Assembly: GCF_964340395.1 (NCBI RefSeq)
Contig: NC_135564.1
Span: 11,922,391-11,986,390 of the forward strand
Origin: Glandiceps talaboti
Taxonomy: Eukaryota; Hemichordata; Enteropneusta; Spengelidae
Direction: 5' to 3'
DNA: 64,000 bases
The position numbers and the translations under genes are program-made. Positions 37,602-50,300 of the stretch are shown in pieces. Numbering within the stretch: the stretch's first letter is position 1; each line of letters opens with the position of its first letter. Under the pieces are notes generated by a model. The model searched no databases, was not told the DNA's origin, and saw only the letters and a list, made by a program, of their open reading frames with translations.

Positions 37602-40600
37602 ATGGGTGATGAGAAGGAAAATCTATTATCAACCATGGAAGAAGAGGAAGAGTTAATTCAGAGTGGAGTTAACCGTAGTATCAATGTTGATTCATCTAGT
37701 CTTACAACAATTGATGTTGATGACAAAGAAGAAGAAGACAGAGAAGTGGATGGAAACAGAGGATTTGAAATTACTCCTGGTTCTGTTCATGTACCAGAAA
37801 CAGCAAGTGTGAGCACTGAGTTTACTTCAAACTTTACTTTACTAAGTTTACTGTAGTTTAATGTTATGGTTTTGATGCCAGTTCAGTTTTGGTATTAAGG
37901 GTGGTAAGTAGGGAAAATCTGCAGGAATTCCTCAGGTGGTTTAAATTGCAAGAGTTCTCCCCCCCCCCTCCCCCCCCCCCCCCCCCCAAATTACATACAT
38001 GTCATGTACATATAATCTAATATCTATGCACATCAGATTTCCCACCTTTTTTAACCTTTCTCAAATCTTAGCGGATACACTGAAGTTAAATAATCTTTTC
38101 CTGTTGTTGGTATATTTTTATCCTTTTATCTCTTAGATTGTGACATAAGCTCAGGATGGCACATGATTACGAGTAAAACCCTTTCCCCAAACTGTGGTTT
38201 GAGGAAGTATTAACACAGAAAATTACACCATAACCTGTAGATCAGTCATTTCTACATACACTGCTGTATACTAAAGTAGTGAGAGCAATCAATGCAACAA
38301 CTTTTGTCTCAGTACTCAAGTGTTTTGTTTGCAGCTAACTAAGCTTGCGCAAATTTTCAGTTGTCTTGTATTTTTTTTAATTTAATTTTATAGCTGAGGC
38401 AGTATAAAAAAAATCAGATAAAGATATGTACTGTACATGTAAAGGATATAGAATATTTTTGAGAACAAAATTGAGATACAATAGCCCTGTCCCTACCTGA
38501 GGTATTAAAGTTAAAACTAATTCAGTTAACGGGTGTGATGAATAGTCCAGTGTAAGATAAAAATCTAAATTCTTTTAGTTTTGGGTAGGATGGGGGGGGG
38601 GGTTGTTGTTTCTGTAAGGGTGACTGAAAAGTAAGTTCATGAACTTGTGACATCACTACAGACGTTTTTTCACCTGGTCAGTGAGATAGCAGACAGATGA
38701 TTGCTTCATTGTAAGATTCACAGTCTGACATATCATCCAAAGTTGTTTCAATGTTTTCAAAATGACAAGTAAATAGAAAATGAGACACAAACAATCAAAG
38801 TATAATATCACTTACTGAAATATTCTTGTGTGTAAAACGTATAAAATGAATTGAAACACTAGCTGTTCAAAACTCAAAGTTGATAAGCAAATATGCAAAT
38901 TTAATAAAACATTTTTTTATAAAAAATAATGGCTTTCACAAAGAAGAATTAATTCTGTCAGAATTTATTGATGATATGATGAGAAGGTATGCAAAGAGTT
39001 ATCAGAACTATTTTTTGCACTATCACCAGTCACCTGGTGTTGAGGTTCACTATTTGTGCCCCCCCCCCCCACCCCATGGAACTGTACTGAAATGTTACCT
39101 CTGTCTCAAATTACAATTTTTGTTTTGTATCCCGCAGTCGTGCTTTAGTTTCCGAACACTGTGGGCATTTACTGGTCCTGGTTTCTTGATGAGTATAGCT
39201 TACCTTGATCCTGGTAATATAGAGTCAGATTTACAAACTGGTGCTACGTCTGGGTACAAGGTAAGACATTTAAATGTGACCCTTTGACCCCTTGTCACAT
39301 GATTACAATGCTATTGTGTTAAATTTACAGAGAGTTTTAGATTTCAACAAAGAAAGGAAATCAAATGAAAAGAAAGTCAAGAAGTTTGTTGTGTGCTATG
39401 TACTACATGGTAAATAATCACAAGGAATATATTTTCAGCCAACTTTTAGATTAATGAACCCAGTACGAGGTCATTGAACCATACCTTGTACACAGGAACA
39501 CATTTTGCAATGGCTTTATGCTTGGAAAATGAAGTATTGTGAAAGATGAACTGTTTGGCAAATGGTGGTTATTACTGTAGACGCTACTAGAATGGGTCCA
39601 CTGTGTTTATTGTTTCATAATAGGCCATTGCAGACTGCAAACTAGAATTTGAGAATACAGCGCCCTCACTCAAATTGGGGGTATCATCACCTCATACTCG
39701 TAGTACTGTTTCTTAAGAGCTTTGTTCCATGTATTCTGTAGAAGTGTAAATCAGGGATGTTTTTTGTATTGTTTGGACTTCAAGGAAAGCCGCAGTGCTC
39801 TATGATTAACTGAGTAACCTATACCATGTATACCCCAAGGTACACACAGACAGGAAGCGCCACCATTGGCAAATTTTGGAAAGGCTTACAATGTATTTCA
39901 CTACATTCAGCATGTTCTTATTGTGCAATCATAAGTTTCAGCTGTAGGAACATACTTTATATGTACACTTTTTTCTTCATTTTCAGTTACTATGGGTATT
40001 AATGTGGTCAACAGTACTTGGTCTTGTATTACAGTTATTAGCTGCAAGATTAGGTTGTGTTACAGGTAAATGTCTTTTCTATGAAATTAAAGATAAACAG
40101 ATGAAGGCAAACATTGGTATAACATGAAACTTTTTTTATATTTTTGTCAATTAATGTCATCAATTGTCTAATCCGTACATCAGTAAATTCAGCCATGATT
40201 CGTTTTTTGAGGTCACTTCTTTGTATTCGTCTCATAAACACCATGCTTCCATGAGGTGTAGCCTTATTTCTAAATTGCTCTGTCATCAAGTCATTTATAC
40301 AATTATGCCAAACTGTACTTACAGGCCAACATCTAGCAGAGGTTTGTCACCGTGAATATCCTAAAGCACCACGCCTAGCTCTATGGATTATGATGGAAAT
40401 AGCTATCATTGGTAGTGATATCCAAGAAGTGGTGGGATCTGCTATTGCATTGAATTTACTTTCCAATAACAAGTAAGTATTTCATTCTCAAGTTCATCAT
40501 TTTTAAACAGAATTGCATTTTCAAGATGATGCAACACTAAATATTGTTCACGAGAAGTATACTGTAATATTCTTCATTTGTCTCTGAGTAGAAATACTTC

Positions 40601-43600
40601 CACTTTTGAAAACATAACATAGATGAAATGTATCATGATTTATGAAAATTAGGGGCAGATGCACAAAGGTTAAAATGTTCAAATGATAGTTTCTCAGCAG
40701 TGAATAAATTTAAAAAACACTAAAATTTTGTTAAAGGTCTCTGTTCTATGATGCCATTGTGTTAATTTTTGTCAGTACTTGAAAGTGAAAGTGAGAATGT
40801 AATTTTATGTAACAAGAAGTTTTGCACTTTGATAAACTCTTGATGTTGATTCAAAGGAGCCAAGCTAGGTAGCCTTTCACTTTCTATTTTCAGAATCTTT
40901 AGTGTTTTAGGGAGACCATTTCATACATCATTAAAAGGGTTTCCAGCAAACCATCTGTCACCATTTGTTCTTTTATATTACACCATGAAAGTTGATATAT
41001 CATCATGGAAAGTTCATGGTCACTTCCCATTACAATCTGATTTGACCCTTACCCCTCACTCCAAAGCTTCATGAAAACCCTGCCCATCAGTTCAATCCAA
41101 GTCACAGTACGTTCATTAGATTTTTTCAAATTGAATGACAAATTTATGTCTCATAATATAAAGTGGTATTCTTTATTTCCAATTTTCAGAATTCCAATAT
41201 GGGGAGGTGTTTTAATCACTGGCGTTGATACATTTACATTTTTATTTTTAGAAAATTATGGTAAGTATCTCTTTCAACACTGTTCCTCACAACTATTGAA
41301 GAAGCTAGCATCATGCAATAGTACACTTGACTTGGCCTCTAGCTAGACTCTCTCACAGCCCTGCTACTTTCATTAATAAGTTTGTTAATATATCTCTCAT
41401 TACTATTTGCTGTAATCCACAAGTCCAATCTCCTTGTAGGATGCATTCCCAACGATTACTTAAGACTATTCACAAACGATGCAAGCTCACTCTTTGCAAA
41501 AGTAGCTAGCAGCAAGTGGACCTTTTAATAATGTGAACAAGGAGATTGGATGCAGTACCATGATCAGTGATTATTAAGATGAAATTCAGCTCATGAGAAA
41601 ATTAGAGCAAGGGTTTTGACATGATTGTATATTTTGATTGGACAGAAATCAACAAAATTTCTAAGTTATAGCTATTGGGACTTTTGTGTGCAGAACCTTT
41701 TAATGACAGAAGTAACATGTGTAGTAGTGGTGTTACCATGTCCTGAAAACTTAACATATTGTGAATGATATATATGAAAATTATTTTCCTCAATAATCTT
41801 TCTATGTCCAGCCTTGGAAAATATGAGATATGTATAAAAGGAGTTTTGTTACATTAAGTCAAAGAGAAGTACTGAAGTGACAAAACCCTGACAAATTTGG
41901 ATATGTACTATTAACAGTAATAAAAAAAACCTGCATGATTCCTAAATATCTTCTTTTATTTCGTAGGTCTTAGGAAACTTGAAGCTTTCTTTGGTGCGCT
42001 AATAACAACAATGGCAGTAGCCTTTGCATACATGGTATGTAGAATACTATTGCTCTTTTATATCTCACAGTACACATGATAATAATAATAACAATAATGC
42101 GAATTTATAACACGCCTTTCCTCCTGAGAGCTCGACACTCACAATTATTACCCCTGGCATGGATTAATGGCAGCACAACAACCCTTTACTTGCTTAACTC
42201 CCTAGGGAGTAAACAATCCATTGCAGCCTTTATAAGCACATAGGATTAAAGCATTCACATTACAACCTCTATCCTACCAGGTCCCTAATTATACCGCTGT
42301 GTTGTCTGAGGTACATGTACTGTGTCCTAGTTAAGTTTTATTGATTCCAAGTTTAGGTACTTGTACATTACGAAATAACAATTCATCAGACCAGCTTTGT
42401 GAGCACCCTCTATGGTAGACAGATATACATGTACCAGCTGTGGATTATAAGTGGTATTTATACTTATTCCATAGTTTAGTAATTTACTACCAAACTAGAG
42501 TGACTATATCATTTCAATTGGGCTACACAGTGTTATTAACATCTTGTACAATATATTTTGTTACAAATTACTTAAAGCAAAATACAAAACTGACAGCACA
42601 CTACCATATAAAATGCATTTTATCTCACTGAACACAAATCGACATCACTGTCGAATGAAATTAGGAAGAGTCAAACACAGAACTGTTTATTTGTATTCAG
42701 AGTGACATATAGTATTATGTACATGTGTGCTATGAGTGCATGTACTTTGTTTGTGTATTCGTAACAAAAACAGTGCAGGACATGTACAAAACATTGTGCC
42801 AACCTAACCTGATTGAAACTCTATAATAGTTTTATTGGCGTAGTAGTAACAGTTGCTCATGACATTGATTGAGCCAGAATTGTCTAGTTACGTTATTTTC
42901 AGAGTTAAATGCGATTTTAATGTAACAACAGATTTCATGCCTTTCAATCACTAACCTTTTAATTCAAGATAAACAAAATAAAAAATAACTGACTTTGCCA
43001 GTGTAGACGAGAATATTTCTTTCTCGTTTCCTTTATCTTATTGTCTTTTAATGCCAGATTAAACTTCTTTCCCCCAAAAGGGTGAAAACATTTAAAAAGA
43101 AACGACATCCTTCTACGTTCCTCACTTTTGAATCAAAGAACCACAGGGAGAGTAAAACATAATGATGTCATTTTACAAACCTGATATTAAGACTTTGTAC
43201 TTGTCGTCTTTCCAATTGCAGTATATAACAGTTCAGCCAGACCAAGTTGAAATTATCAAAGGTACATTGATACCATGGTGTGATAATTGTACTTCTGCTG
43301 ATGTACAAATAGCAGTAGGAACTGTGGGGGCAGTCATCATGCCACATAATATATATCTACATTCAGCTCTGGTTTTGGTAAGTATAGCTCTGTGTTATTC
43401 AACCAGTAGCACTGAAGTAAAGCACTTTCTCTCTGTGTTACACTCATTTATAGCATTCATATCAAGTGTAAAACTATATACTATTGCAATTGGTTTATTT
43501 ACAAGCCCAGTATGTGGCCTTTCTAATGTGATCAATTAGCAAATGAAACAGTGTACTTTTACACTTGATATGGATGTTATAAATGATTGTGGTACATACA

Positions 43601-44448
43601 GAAAATGCTTTACTTTGGTGTTCTCGGTTGTAATTTATATCTACATTCAACTCTGGTTTAGTAAGTGTGTATAGTTCAGAATTATACCACTAAACAGAAA
43701 ATTAATGTAAATGTATTCATCAGTACTCTTAAAACATTTTAAAATGTCAAGAAAATGAACAAATAACAGTGTCCATCTGTGGTTATACAAATGTAGCAGG
43801 GGTGAACAAATCCACTGGTCCTAGGTCCGGGACTAACGATTTTTTTGGGCGGACCACACAAATTTTACCTTGTCTGGTACTGTTAATAACTATGTTAAAA
43901 AGTCATCTGAATATACAGATTCATAGGTAAGATTTAATGTTTGACATTAGCAGGACCTGGGACCACTAATTCTTTCAGCAGGACCACTGGATTTTTTTAA
44001 GGCACTGGTCCAGGAACCACCAGTTCACAAAATGATTTGTTCACCCCTGGTTATAGGATTGGAAACCAAAGTGATAATGAACATAAAAATTGATTTTAAA
44101 AAAAAGTGTGAAATTTTTTATATGGAGAAAGCTAACATTGTGTGAGACTTCATCTTGTTTTGAAACTAGTTACTTTGTACTACAAAGCTTACAGATATGA
44201 CACTCTGTACGTATTACATCTTGCATTTACTGTGACTTTCATTCTTTTGTTTCTAGTCTAGAGTTATCAATAGGAGCCAAAAACATAAAGTAAAAGAAGC
44301 AAATAAATATTATGCAATAGAATCAGGTAAGTTATACTTTGTTTCTCTCTAAGTAAATTTAGTAATCAGCTAGCTAACAAATTTGTGACCATAAGCTAAA
44401 ATGGTCAAATAACTTGAGTTTACATAATACATTAATAGTTTAAATATG

Positions 44449-44545
<97 letters not shown>

Positions 44546-47331
44546 GTTTACTTGAGATAACAGGTCATAAAATGTCATAACAATTCAATTAAAACACAAA
44601 CACATAAACATAAAATAAACATTATTTTAATAATGTAAGTAATGTAATAAACATTCTGAAAATGAGGACCAAAATAAAAGTGAAGTACATGTACGCAAAA
44701 ACTGATAATATGACACATATATAGACATCAGTGCTTGAAAATACAATTTACAATTATCCAGTTTTATAGCAATGTTAATTAATCATTCACAAAATTCTGC
44801 CCAGTGAAAAGTTATGGTTATGAGTAGGGGCAGTTACATACGGTGGCCCCTAGGTGACAGTACAAAATCTATTGCTTGAATAAAACTTCTATTTTGTCAC
44901 CTAGGGGCCACCGTAGTTATGTTATGTCCAAATGCTAGTTTTGTGTACATGTATTTCTCAGGATGTTACTAAAACATTGTTTACATCATTCGAACAGTTG
45001 GTTTACTCATTTGCATGAACAACATGATTTCTCATTGACTGGTAGGGAGTGCAGCCAATGCTGTCAACCCCTGATACACTTTAGACCCATTTTGACCAAA
45101 AACCAATACCCCATTTTCGACCATTCAAACTTTTATAAGACGCCATTGTAGACCAAAATACATAATCATCAATATAAAAATGTCAACCAGCGAATTAGCC
45201 AAGGGAAATTCCTGGAAATTTTGAACTAGTTGAGAATTTATTATGTGGTTACTTCCAGGGCCCCATTTTAGACCAAACAAAATTGAAAATAGTGTAAAGT
45301 GGACCCGTATTAGACACCTTATCTCTAAAAATACTGTATCCATTATAGAAACAAAGAAGGGCAAGAAACCCCACCCAAAAGTGCGGCACATATACATACA
45401 CCCAATAAGCCCAAGTACCCCCCCCCCCCCCAAACCAGGTCTGTTTCTATGCTTAATAATGTATAATCATATTCAAATCTTTATATTTATTTACAGCTAT
45501 TGCCTTGTTTGTATCATTTGTCATAAATCTATTTGTCGTTGCTGTCTTTGCGGAGGCCTTCTTTGAAAGTGAAACATATACAGATCCAAGTCTTAGGAAA
45601 GCAGTAAGTTGATGTCCAGTGTTAATCAGTTTTTTCAGAGACAGTAGTAAGGAGTAATTTTTGTAACTTGTGATCACCTATTAAAGGCTATTTTATTTTT
45701 GTACACTGAAACATCAAAATAAAGATCATAACACTTGGCATCATTTTTGTCTACTTGTTGTCAAGGCAACTGTGTCTCTTGCATAAATCTTAGTACAGGG
45801 TAGTCAAATTTCCAATTGGATTCACAAACTCAATAAAGTACAATAAATTTATACCATTGTATGTTGTAACAAAAGTTTAACAGGTCAAAATCATAAATCT
45901 AGTCTGCTATCTTGCTTGCACTTTTTTTTCAGACTCTTATATTGTGTTGGTTTTTTTTAGGGTGTTTGGATATATGACAAATATGGCGAAGCAATGAAAA
46001 TAGTTTGGGGTATTGGAATCCTTGCCGCAGGTCAAAGTTCAACTATGACAGTAAGTCATGTCAATCTAATTTACTCGCAACCATAATAGGGTGTTAGTAT
46101 CCTAGCAACAGGTCAGAGTTCAACTATGACAGTAATTCATGTCAATCATATTTACTCTCATCCTATTGGGTATTAGCATCCTAGCAACAGGTCAAAGTTC
46201 AACTATGACAGTAATTCTTGTCAATTGTTTTTACTCATCCTATGAAGTGTTAGTATCCTAGCAACAGGTCAAAGTTCAGATATATGGTATGTTTAAACTC
46301 AAACTGAGCATTGCAGAAGGTATCCATAATCTGTAATAATCTGTAATTGCAGATATACATATAAAGGGTAAATAAATCTGCAATGAACTGTTCATAATGA
46401 TATTCCATCTTGTGTTGATTACAGGGTACCTATGCAGGGCAGTTTGTTATGGAGGTGAGCACTTTTATATATTATTGAAAATTGTTTATATATGTTGATA
46501 CCAATATTATATTGAGTTCCTTGGTAATAAGCATCGTCATAAACCACATCCTCTTTTGCGGCACAATCCAAAACACATCGACATTATTTTGGAGTGTCGC
46601 AGAAGAAATAACAGCCCTGGTGTGTGAGAATAAGTAAGTAGTAGTCAGTTTACAGTACAACAAGGTTGGAACACAACAATTAACACAATGTGTCTGGTTG
46701 CAGCAAATAGTACATTTCAAAGCTAGTCATTGTAAATACTAATTTTTACAGCAAGGATATAGATTTTACAGACCAAGGTTGTATGATATATAGAAGGGCC
46801 TGACTTTTCTAGTAAGCTATACACTATGTAATGGCATTGAAACATCATTTGAATCACATAACTACACAAACTGATAGTGAAATATTATTTTATGCTCAAA
46901 ATGAATAAGATATTGAGAAAAAAATCTAAATTGAATAACTGAGTGAATGGACTTTGATGAGCATGCCATTTACATTTGGGCAAAGTGTGCCAGGGAGTGA
47001 TATGGAAAATTATTGGGCAGGTTTAGATAGACATGGCAACCAAGTACCCTTGGTTCCTGGCTGAAATGATCATGTGAATGAAGCATATGACAATTCAAGA
47101 AATGTCTTTAAGTTATGGGTGAGTAATGGGAAACCATGAACTGGACAAATTTATAGCATTATGAGTAAGGCTTGTGCTAATTTTAAAACATGTGTAGGCG
47201 TAATGAGAATGTGGCACATGGAAATAGTCTAGCAACGTCCCTGCATAAAAATGAGTGTAACCACTTCTGGACTCAGGTATTTTGTATTTTTTTCCTTTCC
47301 CGAGATAAAGTTTAATACCAAAATAATAATA

Positions 47332-47370
<39 letters not shown>

Positions 47371-50300
47371 TTGTATGGACCATGTCATGTAAAAATGTAA
47401 ATAGAAAAGGTAACATTACCTTTTATAAACATTCATCATGTATTTATTTCAGGGATTTATTCAGTTGAGATGGTCCAAATGGAAAAGAGTTTTGCTGACA
47501 AGATCCATCGCCATGGTACCCACAGTACTGATTGCTCTCTTGGCAACTAGCCAGTTAGATCCACTCAATGAATGGCTAAATATTTTACAAAGTGTACAGT
47601 TACCATTCGCTCTCTTACCAATCTTACATTTTACAAGTAGTCAAAGAATTATGGGGGATTTTAAAAATGGACGGTAAGATATCAAATTATAACACTGATT
47701 CAGAAGTATCTAAATAAAATTATGACTTGCATCTGTGTTAAAGGGAAAGGAAACCTTTTGAAATCAGGATGTTCCATGAAAAAATTAATGTGATCATGTG
47801 TTTGTTTCATTGACTTTCGCTTTACTATGGAGCCGGCCTTGATCTGAACTAAGGAGGAAGTGACATACTGGCCTTGTCAGGCAATTGCTGTTAAATGACT
47901 TGTTGACTGTTTTGATTGTTATTGTAATTATATAACAATACAATCAATCCAAATTTCTACAGCACCGATTTCCAGAGCAATGTTCTGTTCAGTATCGCTA
48001 AATGGCTAAAGCACACCATAGGTTTTGGTGAATCAACAATATGTTAACTAGCAGGTCCGTAGTAAGGCCCACATGTCACTTCTGTCTTACTAAAGTTAGT
48101 TTGAATTGATGCCAACTAAATACTGATGAGCAAACTGAAATGAAACGAACGCAATTTCTCTCATATGACATCCAAGTATTTATTTTTAAAAACAGAGAAT
48201 TCACAAGCTATCCTTTCCCTGTTGTAATGTACACTGCAGACAGTACTCAAAAGTATCCACTGTTAGTATGTAAATAGAGGCTGTAACTAGAGTTTTTTTT
48301 GCAGTTACTCATATTTGAATATTAAAGGGAAAGTCTGCAATGATTAGTTTCTGACAAATACACTGACTTTTTGGTCCAAGTAACTTTAATATTATATAAT
48401 TTCAATTTCATTACCATTTCATTGTAGAATAATGAAGACTGTGGTCTGGCTTTTAGCTGTCGTTGTCATGGCAATTAATATTTTTCTAGTTATACTGGTA
48501 AGTGATGCAATGTCTTAGACATTCTTGTTATTATATATCTAAATAACTTTTAGCCAAGGTTGCCATGGTAATTAATATATTTCTAGTTATATTGGTTAGT
48601 GATGCTACAGTACCTTAGTCATTGATGTCATATTGATGATATACCTCATATTTTTATAACTTTAAACTGAGGTTTGGTTGCTATGGAAATAACTAATATG
48701 AGTAGTTATATTGTTAAGTGATGCAGTATATGACATGTCATTATAGTATTTAAATAACTTTCAGCTGTGGTTACCATGGTATTTTAGGTACCGTTTGTGA
48801 TATTCAATAATGATATAGTATAGTATAGTGTAAATGTAGTTGTCATGGCAAATCATATATCATTTTGTATCATTGTCATGGTAATAAACATTTCTAGTAC
48901 TAAGAAACGGTGACTCAGTATTACTTTCAGCTTATTTTCTTTCAAATTACATCGTATGTATTTCTGTTTGCAGGAAGTACCACATGGATGGTATTATTTA
49001 CTACCAGTTTCTGTCATAGGAGTTATATATTGTTCTTTTGTTCTATATTTGGTGAGTATATTAATTTTATTGCATGCAAAATTGTGTAAAGGATATTTGG
49101 AACGCTTGTAAAAAAAAGATTCACATTTGACTTTTAAGTTAAACCGAGACATGTGTTAACCGAATTTTAGATGTGTTAATCCTTCATAGTATGTATCAAA
49201 ACTGAAATGTTTAGAACTGTAGGTTATATAATTTTGGAGTGGCATGGCTTTCAAATGGTGTAAGTTTTTTTCTCCAGATGCAAATTTGTAATGTGAATTC
49301 TAAGGTTAGCACTCTCAGAAACAGAAACAGAGAAATCCAGTAAACTTAGCAGACATTTGCATGTGTTGTACCAATACCTCATGCTTTATACTATTTGAAG
49401 ATGTGAGATTTACTTTAAAGTGAGCCTCGTCTTGTACGTAGCAAATGTCACAACAGTATTATAGTCTTTCACCCACTCATAAACTTGACAAACCTAGACT
49501 AAGTTATGTCGTGTCATTCTCCCCTCACACACTGATGTGTGAGGGCACCCATCCCATACAGACTATTACAAACCTAGAGTATTTCAAAACAGCTGTTTGA
49601 AATGTCAAAGCTTCATTTAAGTAAACTGCCACTAGCAAATTACCAGGCTTGGTAGGGGAGTGATGAGAGCAAAAATCCCAACACAACGGTGTTCTACCAG
49701 TAGGCTAATTGAATTTAGGATAAATTTACACTATAAGTCATCAGATCAAAAATCAATCTTATTTTTTTCCAGGCAATTGGTGTGAAATGGACTCATCAAA
49801 TCAAGGTAAGAACTATTTAAATATCACAGTCTTACCATCATCAAACAAGATGAATTTTTAGATTTTGGATTGTAATGTGAAAATAACATTTATAATTGCC
49901 GACATCAAATTGACTTGACCACTCCATAGTCAATTACTGTGTGATTTCCGCAATAAGAAATTTGAATAAATTGAATCCTCGAAGTATAGTTACACAGTGC
50001 ACAACAACTCTTAAACTTTCAAATGCTATGCCAATGTATACACAACCATGGCCATGAGAATGTTTGTACCATACAAGACATTTTACTACCACAACACACT
50101 GCAACTATAAACTTTTAAAGCAGATTTCTCACCAAAGACTTGTCACTGCTACAACACACTGCCAGTATAAACTTTTATCACAGACAATGTCATAATTGTA
50201 TTCCTCTGATTCTTATAGTTAGATATTCAATATTACATTTGCAAATCATCGAATAAACATTGGGTTGTCCTCAAGTTGAAGTACAAAAAAATCTGCATCC

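Noticed and set aside
40890-41068. Possible extra SLC11 exon after ttttcag in intron 4
   Set aside because: The frame matches no SLC11 sequence, and exons 4 and 5 already join in phase.
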